A stretch of 64,000 bases of DNA, from assembly GCF_000382185.1 (NCBI RefSeq), contig NZ_KB907784.1, positions 3,302,633 to 3,366,632 of the forward strand, written 5' to 3'. The first letter of the stretch is position 1. Every line of letters starts with the position of its first letter. Both the position numbers and the translations under genes were made by a program. The DNA is from Bordetella sp. FB-8. GTDB taxonomy: Bacteria > Pseudomonadota > Gammaproteobacteria > Burkholderiales > Burkholderiaceae_B. Of the stretch, positions 37,698-46,282 are shown in pieces. Under the pieces are notes generated by a model, which was given only the letters and a program-made list of their open reading frames with translations, was not told the origin of the DNA and made no database searches.

Positions 37698-38016
37698 AAT
37701 CGATCCGCATGAGCCTTCAGACCGCACTCGCACACCATCAGGCCGGCCGTCTGGCCGAGGCCATGGCCATCTACCAACAGATACTGGATACCACGCCCGA
37801 CGATATCGAAGCCCTGCGTTGGCTGGGCAGCGCAGCCGGCCAACTGGGCAATACGCGTTTGGCCATCACGATCCTGTCCAGGGGTCATGCGCTGGCGCCG
37901 GACCATGTCGAGATCCTGCTGTCGCTGGCCACCATGCAGCGGGCGGCACAGGCCTACGAGCAGGCGCTCGCCTGCTATGAAAAGGCATTGGCGCTGCAGC
38001 CGAGGTCGAGCCTCGC
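37676..38016 (+). repeat. 341-bp tandem repeat, copy 2
   Basis: Identical to copy 1 by base-by-base reading. The junction reads AGCCTCGC then GCAATGCATTCGATCC. Confidence 0.97.
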
Positions 38017-38038
38017 GCAATGCATTCGATCCCGGTAG
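37709..38038 (+). pseudogene. Truncated 5' duplicate of the TPR-ATP-grasp gene (second)
   Basis: Same 109-codon product as the first partial copy, produced by the second repeat unit. Its stop (TAG) lies 11 bases before the start codon of the full gene, so if translated it could affect initiation of the real product. Confidence 0.85.
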
Positions 38039-38357
38039 AATCGATCCGCATGAGCCTTCAGACCGCACTCGCACACCATCAGGCCGGCCGTCTGGCCGAG
38101 GCCATGGCCATCTACCAACAGATACTGGATACCACGCCCGACGATATCGAAGCCCTGCGTTGGCTGGGCAGCGCAGCCGGCCAACTGGGCAATACGCGTT
38201 TGGCCATCACGATCCTGTCCAGGGGTCATGCGCTGGCGCCGGACCATGTCGAGATCCTGCTGTCGCTGGCCACCATGCAGCGGGCGGCACAGGCCTACGA
38301 GCAGGCGCTCGCCTGCTATGAAAAGGCATTGGCGCTGCAGCCGAGGTCGAGCCTCGC
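38017..38357 (+). repeat. 341-bp tandem repeat, copy 3 (continuous with the full gene)
   Basis: The last copy continues without break into the rest of the TPR-ATP-grasp gene, so it is the functional 5' end. Confidence 0.97.
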
Positions 38358-39801
38358 GCTCTACGGCAAAGGCGCGACCTTGCAGCGCATGGGGCGCCCG
38401 CGGGAAGCCATGGCGGCCCTGCGCATGGCCGTGGCGCTGGCGCCCACCCACGCGCAGGCGCATTTGAACTTGGCCGACCTGCTGCGCGAAAGCGGCGATG
38501 CCGACCAAGTAGCCGAAGCGCACTACCGCCAGGCCATCGCAGCGGCTCCGGCGCTTGCGGCCGCCCACTATGGGCTGGGCATCGTGCTCTACCAGCAGGA
38601 TCGCTTGCAAGAAGCGGGCGACAGCTTTGCGCAGGCCGTGAACTGCCGTGAGGATTTCGTTCAGGCGCTCTACAACTTGGCACTGGTAAGCCGGCGCTTG
38701 CATCGCCCGACGGAAGCGATGGCCCATTACCGCCGCGTGCTGGAAATCGACCCCGAACACGTCCATGCACGCATCAACCTGTCCGCGCTGCTGCAGGAAG
38801 AAGGTTTCGAAGCCGAGGCACGCGAACAATGCGACCAGGCCTATCGGCGCCAGAACGTTTTCGTGAAAATCACGCCGGGCGCGGCCAAGACCGTGCTGAT
38901 CCTGTTCGACGTGGGCACCGGCAACATGAATCTGACGCACCTGTTCGACACGCGCACCACCAATTTGATCGACTGGATGATCGAATACGCGACGCCCGGG
39001 CAGCAAGCCCAGCTGCCGCCCTACGACCTGGTCTTCAACGCCATGGGCGACCCCGACCTGACCCGAAGCGGCGTGACGGCGCCGCTGGCCCTTTTCGTCG
39101 AACATTGCGCCCGGCCCGTACTGAACCCCCCCGACAAGGTCGCGCGCACGGCCCGGCATCGACTGCCGCAGTTGCTGGGCGATATTTCCAATCTGGCAAT
39201 CGCTCCGGTGCGGCGCTATGCCAGCGCGCAGGATTGGGACCCCGACCTTCAGGCCCAGCTACCGCTGCTGCTGCGCCCGATCCACACGCAAGGCGGCGTG
39301 GGAATGCAACGCATGACCACGCCGGCAGACCTGGCGCTGCAACGCGAACGGCAGCAGAGCCCGGTCTACGTCTTTCCCTTCGTCGACAGCCGTTGCGCCG
39401 ACGGCTGCTGGCGCAAGTACCGGGTCATTTTCATCGATAGACAACCCTATCCCTATCATCTGGGCATCTCGCCCAACTGGATGGTGCATTACTACACCGC
39501 GGACATGGGCGGCCATGCCTGGAAACTGGAAGAAGAAAAGCGATTTCTGCAGGATCCGCAAGCCGTGCTCGGGGCCGCGGCCATGCAGACGCTGCGCGAG
39601 ATCGGCGCACGCTTGGACCTCGATTACGCAGGCGTCGATTTTTCGCTGCTGCCGGACGGCCGTGTGCTGGTGTTCGAGGCCAACTCCACCATGCTGGTCC
39701 ATCCCGAGAATGCGGATGGGCCCTATGCGCACAAGAATGCCTATGTGCGGCGCATACTCGATTGCTTCGAGGCCATGCTGACCAAGCGAATTGCTTCCTA
39801 A
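38050..39801 (+). CDS. TPR-repeat protein with C-terminal ATP-grasp-like domain
   Basis: A 583-residue two-part protein. Residues 1 to about 270 form a TPR solenoid of roughly seven units (AEAMAIYQQILDTTPDDIEA, EQALACYEKALALQPRSSLA, AMAHYRRVLEIDPEHVHA). Residues about 290-583 look like a RimK/glutathione-synthetase ATP-grasp: LLLRPIHTQGGVG for the ATP loop, KYRVIFIDRQPYPYHL, and the metal site YAGVDFSLLPDGRVLVFEAN. The substrate is unknown; ATP-grasp enzymes usually join a carboxylate to an amine. There is no signal peptide. A TAGAAT box lies eight bases upstream of the start, with little ribosome site. The 3' end overlaps convergent comEC by four bases. Confidence 0.85.
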   Translation: MSLQTALAHHQAGRLAEAMAIYQQILDTTPDDIEALRWLGSAAGQLGNTRLAITILSRGHALAPDHVEILLSLATMQRAAQAYEQALACYEKALALQPRSSLALYGKGATLQRMGRPREAMAALRMAVALAPTHAQAHLNLADLLRESGDADQVAEAHYRQAIAAAPALAAAHYGLGIVLYQQDRLQEAGDSFAQAVNCREDFVQALYNLALVSRRLHRPTEAMAHYRRVLEIDPEHVHARINLSALLQEEGFEAEAREQCDQAYRRQNVFVKITPGAAKTVLILFDVGTGNMNLTHLFDTRTTNLIDWMIEYATPGQQAQLPPYDLVFNAMGDPDLTRSGVTAPLALFVEHCARPVLNPPDKVARTARHRLPQLLGDISNLAIAPVRRYASAQDWDPDLQAQLPLLLRPIHTQGGVGMQRMTTPADLALQRERQQSPVYVFPFVDSRCADGCWRKYRVIFIDRQPYPYHLGISPNWMVHYYTADMGGHAWKLEEEKRFLQDPQAVLGAAAMQTLREIGARLDLDYAGVDFSLLPDGRVLVFEANSTMLVHPENADGPYAHKNAYVRRILDCFEAMLTKRIAS

Positions 39802-42182
39802 TTCGCCGAAGCTGCCGTGTCGGAGCCGCGGTTCCAGGGTAGTACCGCATGCCAGTAGCGCCTAGCCGTCTCCCGTTGCGCATTCACCAAGAGTCCTTGT
39901 CCGCTTGATTCGATGGTCACGGCGCCCTGCAGGTCCGTGCGCCATACCGAGGCTCCCCAAGCCTGCCAACGTGAGACGACTTGCCCCGAGGGATGGCGAA
40001 AGCGGTTCAGGTAGCCAGCCTGAACAATGACCTGAGCCGGCCCGACAGCGCGGACCAATGCCGTCCCCGACGACGTGGACGAACCGTGATGCGGCGCCGC
40101 CACGACATCGATGGGCGGCAAGACCGCCGCATAGCGGGTCTCCTGGGCCACGCCCGCGTCGCCAGGCAGCAAAATGGTGTGATGCCGGCCCTGCACCACG
40201 AGCACGCAGCTGCGGGCATTGGTGTCGATCCTGCCGATTTTGTCTTGCGGGTGCGCTGCGGCCTGCTTCTGCGGATGCACGAAACGCAAGAGCACGCCGT
40301 CGCTCTCCCACGCCATGCCGGCTTCGCATTCGCGCCGGCTCCCAGGCAAACGCACCGCGTCCAGTTCGGGTTCGGACGATCGGGCTGCTTGGCGCCTCAA
40401 ATGCGCGGCCAGATCGAACGAGGCATAAGAAACGTCTACCGGAAATGCCTGCAATATGCTGCGCAACCCACCCGCATGATCCTGATCCGCATGCGATACG
40501 ACCAGGGTATCAATGCGGCGCGCGCCGCGCGCATGCAAATAAGGTGCCAGCACCCTTTCGCCGGCATCGCCGCCGCCGTAATAGCGCGGACCGGCGTCAT
40601 AGAGCAATGTGCGAGTGGCCGTCTCAATAATAAGCGCACTGCCCTGCCCAACATCCAGCGCGATCATGCGCCAGTCGCCGGGTTGCGGCCTGTCGGGCCG
40701 CCACAGCAGCAGCGGCAGCATGCCCAGCCAGCCCATAAAACGCCAGCGGCCGCCACGGCCTTGTAAGGCAATGGCCACGCCCAGGAACGCAGGCAGCAGC
40801 CATGGCCAGGCTGCGGCAGCCACGTAGGCCGCGGCCCATTCGCTGCGACCTATCCACCCCACGGGCTGCATGACCGCGGCGAACAGGCCATGGCCGAGCC
40901 AACCCGCGGCCCACGCCAGACTCCGTCCACCCGGCATCACCGACAGGACGCCACAAAGCAAGGCCAGCGGGGTCACCAGCGCACCCACGATCGGAACGGC
41001 AACGGCATTGGCCAGCGGCGATCCCAGCGATACCTGGTGCACAAGAAAGGCCAGCAAGGGCGCAAGCCCCAGCGTGATCGCGCCCTGCGTCCTGCAGAAA
41101 CCAGCAAGCACGCGGCGCGCGCGTTCGCGCCAGGTCAAGGCGGGCTCAGCGTGCGAGACGGCCAGGCGCATCAATATCGCCACCGCGCCGAAAGACAGCC
41201 AGAACCCCGCCGACAGCATGGCCCAGGGATCGAGCGCCAAAACGCAGGCACCTGCAAGCAACAACAGGCGCGATGCGCTCAGTGGCAAGCGCGCAAGCCC
41301 GGCGGCCGCCAGGCAAGCCAGCATGAAGAAGGTGCGACGCGCGGGCACGCCCCAGCCGGCCAGAAGGCAGTACCCCAAGGCCACGCACAAAGCGGCCGAA
41401 CAGGCCGCCAGCTGCGCAGGCAAATATTCCGCCAGCCCTACGCCACGCCAGCGCCAGCGCCGCCATAGAAAGGACGCGAGCAAGCCGCCCATGGCCGCCA
41501 CCAGCGTAATATGAGCCCCGCTGATCGCGACTAAGTGCGAGATGCCGCTGCGATTGAAGACCTGCCAATCCTCCCTTGCTATGCCAGCCTGGTCGCCAAT
41601 GGTCAGGGCGATCAGCACCGGCCCGTAGCGCATGCCTTCCAGGGCGGCGCGCATGCCCGCGCGGATACGGTAGCGCAGCGTTTCGATGCCCACGGCCGCC
41701 GTCGCCCAGGGCTCGTCGGCGATCTTCTGCGGATTGCCGCGCACCGTACCCTCTGCCCGTATCCCTGCGGCGAAGCTGCGCAATTCCATGTCGGCCGCAT
41801 AAGGGTTGGACGGGCCGTAGGGGCGGCGCAGAACCAAGGCCATGCGCCAGTCGCTGCCGGGTATGACCTCGGGCAACGCGGCGGCGGCGCCGGGACGCGC
41901 GTGCCAGGTGACGCGGATGATGCGGGGTATGCCCGGCGGCCGGGACTTGCCCACTTCGGCCATGAAGCGGCGGCCGCCGTCATCGTCTTGCGGCATCGTC
42001 AGCACACGCACCTGCAGGCGTACTATCTGGTCGTGATACGCATCGGCCAGTGCATCGGCAAGACGCAGACGACCTTGCAGGCATGTATCGAGCGAACCGG
42101 CCAGCAGACCCGCCAGCAGTAGACAGACCAACCGTATCGATTGCGCGCGCGATGTGCGCTGCAGGGCGGCCAGTGCCGCCAC
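39798..42182 (-). CDS. comEC: DNA internalization channel protein ComEC/Rec2
   Basis: A polytopic membrane protein of the competence family that carries single-stranded DNA across the inner membrane. The GTG start at 42182 gives 794 residues: an N-terminal OB-like periplasmic domain, the competence membrane core (SGISHLVAISGAHITLVAAM, GWGVPARRTFFMLA, DPWAMLSAGFWLSFGAVAIL) and a C-terminal metallo-beta-lactamase domain (ALDVGQGSALII, VSHADQDHAGGL, LLPGDAG, APHHGSSTSSG). The frame is open and coding-like up to about 42300, and the best ribosome site (GGAGG, 42293-42297) precedes an in-frame ATC at 42287. The true N-terminus is therefore probably 35 residues longer. Confidence 0.9.
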   Translation of the reverse strand: MAALAALQRTSRAQSIRLVCLLLAGLLAGSLDTCLQGRLRLADALADAYHDQIVRLQVRVLTMPQDDDGGRRFMAEVGKSRPPGIPRIIRVTWHARPGAAAALPEVIPGSDWRMALVLRRPYGPSNPYAADMELRSFAAGIRAEGTVRGNPQKIADEPWATAAVGIETLRYRIRAGMRAALEGMRYGPVLIALTIGDQAGIAREDWQVFNRSGISHLVAISGAHITLVAAMGGLLASFLWRRWRWRGVGLAEYLPAQLAACSAALCVALGYCLLAGWGVPARRTFFMLACLAAAGLARLPLSASRLLLLAGACVLALDPWAMLSAGFWLSFGAVAILMRLAVSHAEPALTWRERARRVLAGFCRTQGAITLGLAPLLAFLVHQVSLGSPLANAVAVPIVGALVTPLALLCGVLSVMPGGRSLAWAAGWLGHGLFAAVMQPVGWIGRSEWAAAYVAAAAWPWLLPAFLGVAIALQGRGGRWRFMGWLGMLPLLLWRPDRPQPGDWRMIALDVGQGSALIIETATRTLLYDAGPRYYGGGDAGERVLAPYLHARGARRIDTLVVSHADQDHAGGLRSILQAFPVDVSYASFDLAAHLRRQAARSSEPELDAVRLPGSRRECEAGMAWESDGVLLRFVHPQKQAAAHPQDKIGRIDTNARSCVLVVQGRHHTILLPGDAGVAQETRYAAVLPPIDVVAAPHHGSSTSSGTALVRAVGPAQVIVQAGYLNRFRHPSGQVVSRWQAWGASVWRTDLQGAVTIESSGQGLLVNAQRETARRYWHAVLPWNRGSDTAASAN

Positions 42183-42424
42183 CGCGCACGCCAGCGCGGC
42201 AAGACCCGGCGTTCCGGGCAGAGCGGCCAGCGTGTGAGGCAGTCCGATGCCGGCGATGAACGAAAGAAGGAAGATGCGGCCAGAGATGGGAACCTCCGCA
42301 AAGGCTCCAGCCTAGCCGTCGAGCAAGCCGTCCGCCAGACCGGAACGACGCGCTTTTGTCACGTAGCCCATGCAGGACATACCTGCGCGCCCCGGGTAAA
42401 AGACGAGGCGATGCGAGAGGCGAT

Positions 42425-43237
42425 TTACGCCAGGCCCAGGCTCTGCAGTCGGGGCAGCACGCGGCACGCCGCCCCGGTCGTGGCGCGGGCGATTTCCTCG
42501 CGTCGCAGGCCACGCAATTGGGCCAGGACATCGGCGATCCGCGCCAGTTCATGCGGAGCGTTGCGGCGCGCCGGTTCGTGCAGCCAGGCCGGCGGAATGT
42601 CCGGCGCATCGGTTTCCAGCACCAGTGCCGACAGGCCGACGTCCACGGCATGGCGCCGTATCTGCAGCGCTCGCGCATAAGTCATGGCGCCTCCCAGGCC
42701 CAGGGCAAAACCGCGCGCGACGAAAGCCTGCGCCTGCTGCGCGCTGCCGTTGAAAGCATGGGCGATGCCGCCCGGCACGCCGGGTTTGCGGCGCAGGTAC
42801 TTGAGCAGCACGTCCTGCGAACGCCGCACGTGCAGCAATACCGGCAGGCCGAATTCGGCGGCGATATCCAGCTGCGCGGCATAGAAGCGTTCCTGCCGCT
42901 CACGCTCCTGACCCTGCGAGATTTCGGGCACGAAAAAATCCAGGCCAATCTCGCCTATGGCCACAAAACGCGGATCGCACAGAGACTCGCGCACCAGGGC
43001 GCGCAGCAGGTCCAGGTCGCTTGCATCGGCCCGACGCACGTACATGGGGTGGATGCCCAGCGCATAGGCGCCGCCGGGAAAGGAATGCGCCAGATCCCGC
43101 ACAACGGAAAAATTTCCCCGTTCCACGGCAGGAATGACGATCGCTTGCACGCCCGCATCGCGAGCGGATTGGATGATCGTCTCGCGATCCGCGTCGAACT
43201 CGGTCGCGTCCAGGTGGCAGTGCGTATCGATCAGCAT
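42425..43237 (-). CDS. TatD-family metal-dependent hydrolase
   Basis: A 270-residue TIM-barrel hydrolase related to TatD 3'-5' exonucleases. Metal-ligand motifs are DTHCHLDA (N-terminus), AIGEIGLDFF, VLLHVRRSQD, HAFNGS and LETDAPD. ATG 43237 gives the standard MLIDTHCHLD opening; the TTG at 43282 would add 15 residues and overlap lolD. It is downstream of lolD in the same direction. The 242-bp gap to comEC contains the probable missing comEC N-terminus. Confidence 0.9.
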   Translation of the reverse strand: MLIDTHCHLDATEFDADRETIIQSARDAGVQAIVIPAVERGNFSVVRDLAHSFPGGAYALGIHPMYVRRADASDLDLLRALVRESLCDPRFVAIGEIGLDFFVPEISQGQERERQERFYAAQLDIAAEFGLPVLLHVRRSQDVLLKYLRRKPGVPGGIAHAFNGSAQQAQAFVARGFALGLGGAMTYARALQIRRHAVDVGLSALVLETDAPDIPPAWLHEPARRNAPHELARIADVLAQLRGLRREEIARATTGAACRVLPRLQSLGLA

Positions 43238-43271
43238 GGCGTCGGACTGCGCCTGAGCTTTAGCCACGGGC

Positions 43272-43970
43272 TCAGTCGGCAACGAGCCGGCCGCGCTCCA
43301 TGTGTAGCACGCGATCGGCGCGGGCCGCCAGCTCCTGATCGTGCGTAACGATGACGAAAGCCGTACCCGACTCTCGGTTCACGCGCGATAGCAGTTCGTA
43401 GATATCGTGCGCGGTGTGCCTGTCCAGGTTGCCTGTGGGTTCGTCGGCCAGCACACACGCCGGCCGCGTGACCAAGGCGCGCGCCAGCGCAACGCGCTGG
43501 CGTTCGCCGCCGGAAAGCTGGCCGGGAAAGTGTTCCGCGCGCGCTTCCAGCCCAACCTGCTCCAGCACGGCCTGTGCCGCGGCGCGCGCATCCTCGCGGC
43601 CCTGCCGCCGCACGATCAGGGGCATGGCCACATTGTCCAGCGCGGAGAACTCCGCCAGCAGATGATGGAACTGGTAGACGAAACCCAGGCTGCGGTTGCG
43701 CAAGGCGCTCTTGGCCGACTCGCTCAGTCCGGAAGCGCAGGTGCCGTCGATGGTTACGCTGCCGTGGTCGGGCACGTCCAGAAGACCCAGGATGTGCAGC
43801 AGGGTGCTCTTGCCCGAGCCCGAGGCGCCGATGATGGAGACCATCTCCCCGCGCTCCACCGTCAAAGACACGTCGGACAGAACGTCGATACGCTCCGGCC
43901 CCTCGTCGTAGAACTTGCTCAGATGCTCAGCCCGCAAGGCCGGCGTCGTGCCACGGGAGACTTCAGTCAT
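43272..43970 (-). CDS. lolD: Lipoprotein-releasing system ATPase LolD
   Basis: ATPase of LolCDE, which extracts outer-membrane lipoproteins from the inner membrane for LolA. The 232 residues have Walker [10 protein letters not shown], the Q-loop in [20 protein letters not shown] (a LolD hallmark), signature [15 protein letters not shown] and Walker [12 protein letters not shown]. The start overlaps the end of the LolC/E gene by eight bases. Confidence 0.96.
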   Translation of the reverse strand: MTEVSRGTTPALRAEHLSKFYDEGPERIDVLSDVSLTVERGEMVSIIGASGSGKSTLLHILGLLDVPDHGSVTIDGTCASGLSESAKSALRNRSLGFVYQFHHLLAEFSALDNVAMPLIVRRQGREDARAAAQAVLEQVGLEARAEHFPGQLSGGERQRVALARALVTRPACVLADEPTGNLDRHTAHDIYELLSRVNRESGTAFVIVTHDQELAARADRVLHMERGRLVAD

Positions 43971-45249
43971 GGCGCAGCACCTGGGCCGGTTGCAGGCGCG
44001 AAGCGCGCCAACTGGGATACAGGGTAGCCAGGAGCGAGAGCACCAACGAGGTCACACCTATGGTGACGATGTCCGAAACCTGCGGATCAGATGGCAACTC
44101 GCTGATGAAATACACCTGGGGCGCCAGAAAATGCACGCCGAAAAGATGTTCGATGAAAGGCACAATGGTTTCGATATTGTATGCAATGAGCATGCCAAAC
44201 AGCACGCCCCCCAGTGTGCCCGCCACGCCGATCAGGCTGCCCTGCACGAGGAATATCCGCGCGATTTCACGCGGGCCGGCGCCCAGCGTGCGCAAGATGG
44301 CGATGTCGGACTGTTTATCCTTGACGGCCATCACCAGGGAAGAAAGCAGATTGAAAGCGGCGACCGCCACGATCAGCGCCAGGATCAGGAACATCATGCG
44401 CTTTTCGGTCTGCACCGCCGCGAACCAGGTGCGATTGTTGCGCGTCCAGTCGCTGGCGATGACGTAAGGCGGCAGCACCTTCGACAATTCGGCGGCGACC
44501 TGGGGCGCGCGCTGCATGTCGGCCACCCGCAGGCGCACCCCCGCCGTGCCGCTGTCCCGGAACATTTTTGCCGCGTCTTCGGTATCGATGAACGCGAGCG
44601 AGGAATCGTACTCGTAATTGCCCGACGAGAAGACACCGACGACGGTGAACTGGCGCATGCGCGGCGCGAAACCCGCCGGGCTGATACTGCCCTGCGGCGC
44701 CAGCATCAGCACCGTGTCGCCGATCCTCACGCCCAACGCGGCGGCCAGGTCGCTGCCCAGCACCACGCTGAAACTGCCCGGCTTGAGATCGCCGAGCTTG
44801 CCTGCGACCATTTCCTTGGGGACCTGAGACACATTGCCTTCCAGTGCCGGATCGATGCCCTGCACCTGCACCCCGCGCAGGGTCTGACCTCGAACCACCA
44901 TGGCCTGGGCCGAAACGAAAGGCGCGGCGCCGCGCACTGCTGGGTTTTTCTTGGCCATGTCGGCATATCGCTGCCACTGCGGCAGCGCTTCTTCCGGCGA
45001 GGCGCCCGCGATGTAGAGCTGGATGTTCGGCAGCACCGACAGCATGCGGTCGCGCACGTCCTTCTGGAAGCCGTTCATGACCGACAGCACGATGATCAGC
45101 GCAGCCACCCCCAGGGCGATTCCGGCCATGCTCGTGGCCGCGATGAACGAGACGAAGCGGTCGCGCCGCCCCTTGCCCGCGCGCCGCCACCAGCGGCCCA
45201 TGCCCGCATAGCGGGCGCCTATCCAAAATTCGTAAGGTATTTTCAGCAC
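43963..45249 (-). CDS. Lipoprotein-releasing system permease LolC/LolE
   Basis: Inner-membrane FtsX-like permease of LolCDE, 428 residues. It opens with the family block IPYEFWIGARYAGMGR and FVSFIAATSMAGIALGVAAL (TM1), followed by a large periplasmic MacB-like domain (SVMNGFQKDVRDRMLSVLPN). Three C-terminal TM segments follow, with AVKDKQSDIAILRTLGAGP between. Only one LolC/E gene is present, as in organisms using a single permease type (LolF-like). The start is best placed at GTG 45249 (VLKIPYEF), without a clear ribosome site. The open frame continues upstream into rpfE-type gene territory. Confidence 0.93.
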   Translation of the reverse strand: MLKIPYEFWIGARYAGMGRWWRRAGKGRRDRFVSFIAATSMAGIALGVAALIIVLSVMNGFQKDVRDRMLSVLPNIQLYIAGASPEEALPQWQRYADMAKKNPAVRGAAPFVSAQAMVVRGQTLRGVQVQGIDPALEGNVSQVPKEMVAGKLGDLKPGSFSVVLGSDLAAALGVRIGDTVLMLAPQGSISPAGFAPRMRQFTVVGVFSSGNYEYDSSLAFIDTEDAAKMFRDSGTAGVRLRVADMQRAPQVAAELSKVLPPYVIASDWTRNNRTWFAAVQTEKRMMFLILALIVAVAAFNLLSSLVMAVKDKQSDIAILRTLGAGPREIARIFLVQGSLIGVAGTLGGVLFGMLIAYNIETIVPFIEHLFGVHFLAPQVYFISELPSDPQVSDIVTIGVTSLVLSLLATLYPSWRASRLQPAQVLRHD

Positions 45250-45328
45250 CCGAGCATTATCACGCAAATTTCGGCACGCCTTCGAGAACGATCGAATCGC
45301 CCTGCACGGGGAGACTACAATCCTTTTC

Positions 45329-46282
45329 ATGCTCATCGTGCTCGCGGGCGCTCTGCCCGACGCCCCCATCGCCAGCGAACTGGCCCGACATCTGCCCCAG
45401 CGGGCACCGACCCTGCACGCCTGGCTGGCGATGGGCCAGGCCAATCTGCAGGACCACGACCCGCACGCCCGCGGCTGCACCCCCTTCGAAGCCTGGCAGC
45501 TCGAGCACGCCGGCTACGCAGTTCAACCCGGACTGCCCTGGGGCGCCGGACTGGGACCGTTGCTGGCCGGCAAGCAAGCCTGCCGGGATGGCCGGGCCGT
45601 GTGGCTGGGTGAACTGGTCCATCTGGCCTTGGGCACCGACCGCGCCGCGCTGCTGCCTGCCGGGCAGATGGATTTGAGCGTCGAGGAGAGCCAGGCCCTG
45701 CTCGAAGCCGCCCGACCGCTCTTTCAGGACACGGGATTTTCCGCCGAACCGTTGGACGCGCAGCGCTGGCGCCTCTTTCTGCCCGAAGGCCTGAACCCGG
45801 AAACCGCCAGTCCCCAGGCCGTCGCCGGCCAGCCGCTGGACGCTTGGTGGCAGCATGATGCCTCGACACGCCCGTGGCGCCGGCTGCTGAACGAAATCCA
45901 GATGGCATGGCACGAGCATCCCGTCAACGAATCGCGCGCCGCCCGCGGCATGGCGCCCGTCAACGCGCTCTGGCTCTACGGCGGTGCCCACCCTTGGCCT
46001 GCGCCCGAGCGGCCTGACCAGGCTCGGATCTTGGACAGCCTGCTCGAACCGCAGCGCCTAGGCGACTGGGCCACCTGGCTCAACGCTTTGGAAGATCTGG
46101 ACCGCAATCACCTGGCACCGCTGGCGCGAGGCAAATACCTCCTGCCGGCGTCCGATACCGAAATCCTGCTGCTGGGCGACAGGCGCCAGGCACGCCTGCG
46201 CTTCAAACCGCGCGCCGGCCTGCTGCGTTGGCTGCCGCCCACCAAAACCAACTGGAATACCTGGTGGTCTCGCCCCGTCTGA
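45329..46282 (+). CDS. Conserved protein, RpfE-type (phosphoglycerate-mutase-like), unknown role
   Basis: A 317-residue cytoplasmic protein. I recognise it as the type annotated as RpfE-like regulatory protein in xanthomonads and beta-proteobacteria, with a C-terminal stretch like cofactor-independent phosphoglycerate mutase (PVNALWLYGGAHPWP). No catalytic serine or metal pattern can be assigned with confidence. It overlaps the recJ start and is divergent from the lol operon. Whether it regulates anything here is unknown. Confidence 0.75.
   Translation: MLIVLAGALPDAPIASELARHLPQRAPTLHAWLAMGQANLQDHDPHARGCTPFEAWQLEHAGYAVQPGLPWGAGLGPLLAGKQACRDGRAVWLGELVHLALGTDRAALLPAGQMDLSVEESQALLEAARPLFQDTGFSAEPLDAQRWRLFLPEGLNPETASPQAVAGQPLDAWWQHDASTRPWRRLLNEIQMAWHEHPVNESRAARGMAPVNALWLYGGAHPWPAPERPDQARILDSLLEPQRLGDWATWLNALEDLDRNHLAPLARGKYLLPASDTEILLLGDRRQARLRFKPRAGLLRWLPPTKTNWNTWWSRPV

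Noticed and set aside
37546..37980. 144-codon frame that spans the repeat units
   Set aside because: Alternate-frame reading of the tandem repeat, repeated at 37887; the translation is Arg/Cys-rich and not protein-like.
37335..38357. CRISPR-like or transposon-like repeat
   Set aside because: Units are 341 bp, contiguous, coding, without spacers or terminal inverted repeats; it is a tandem duplication.
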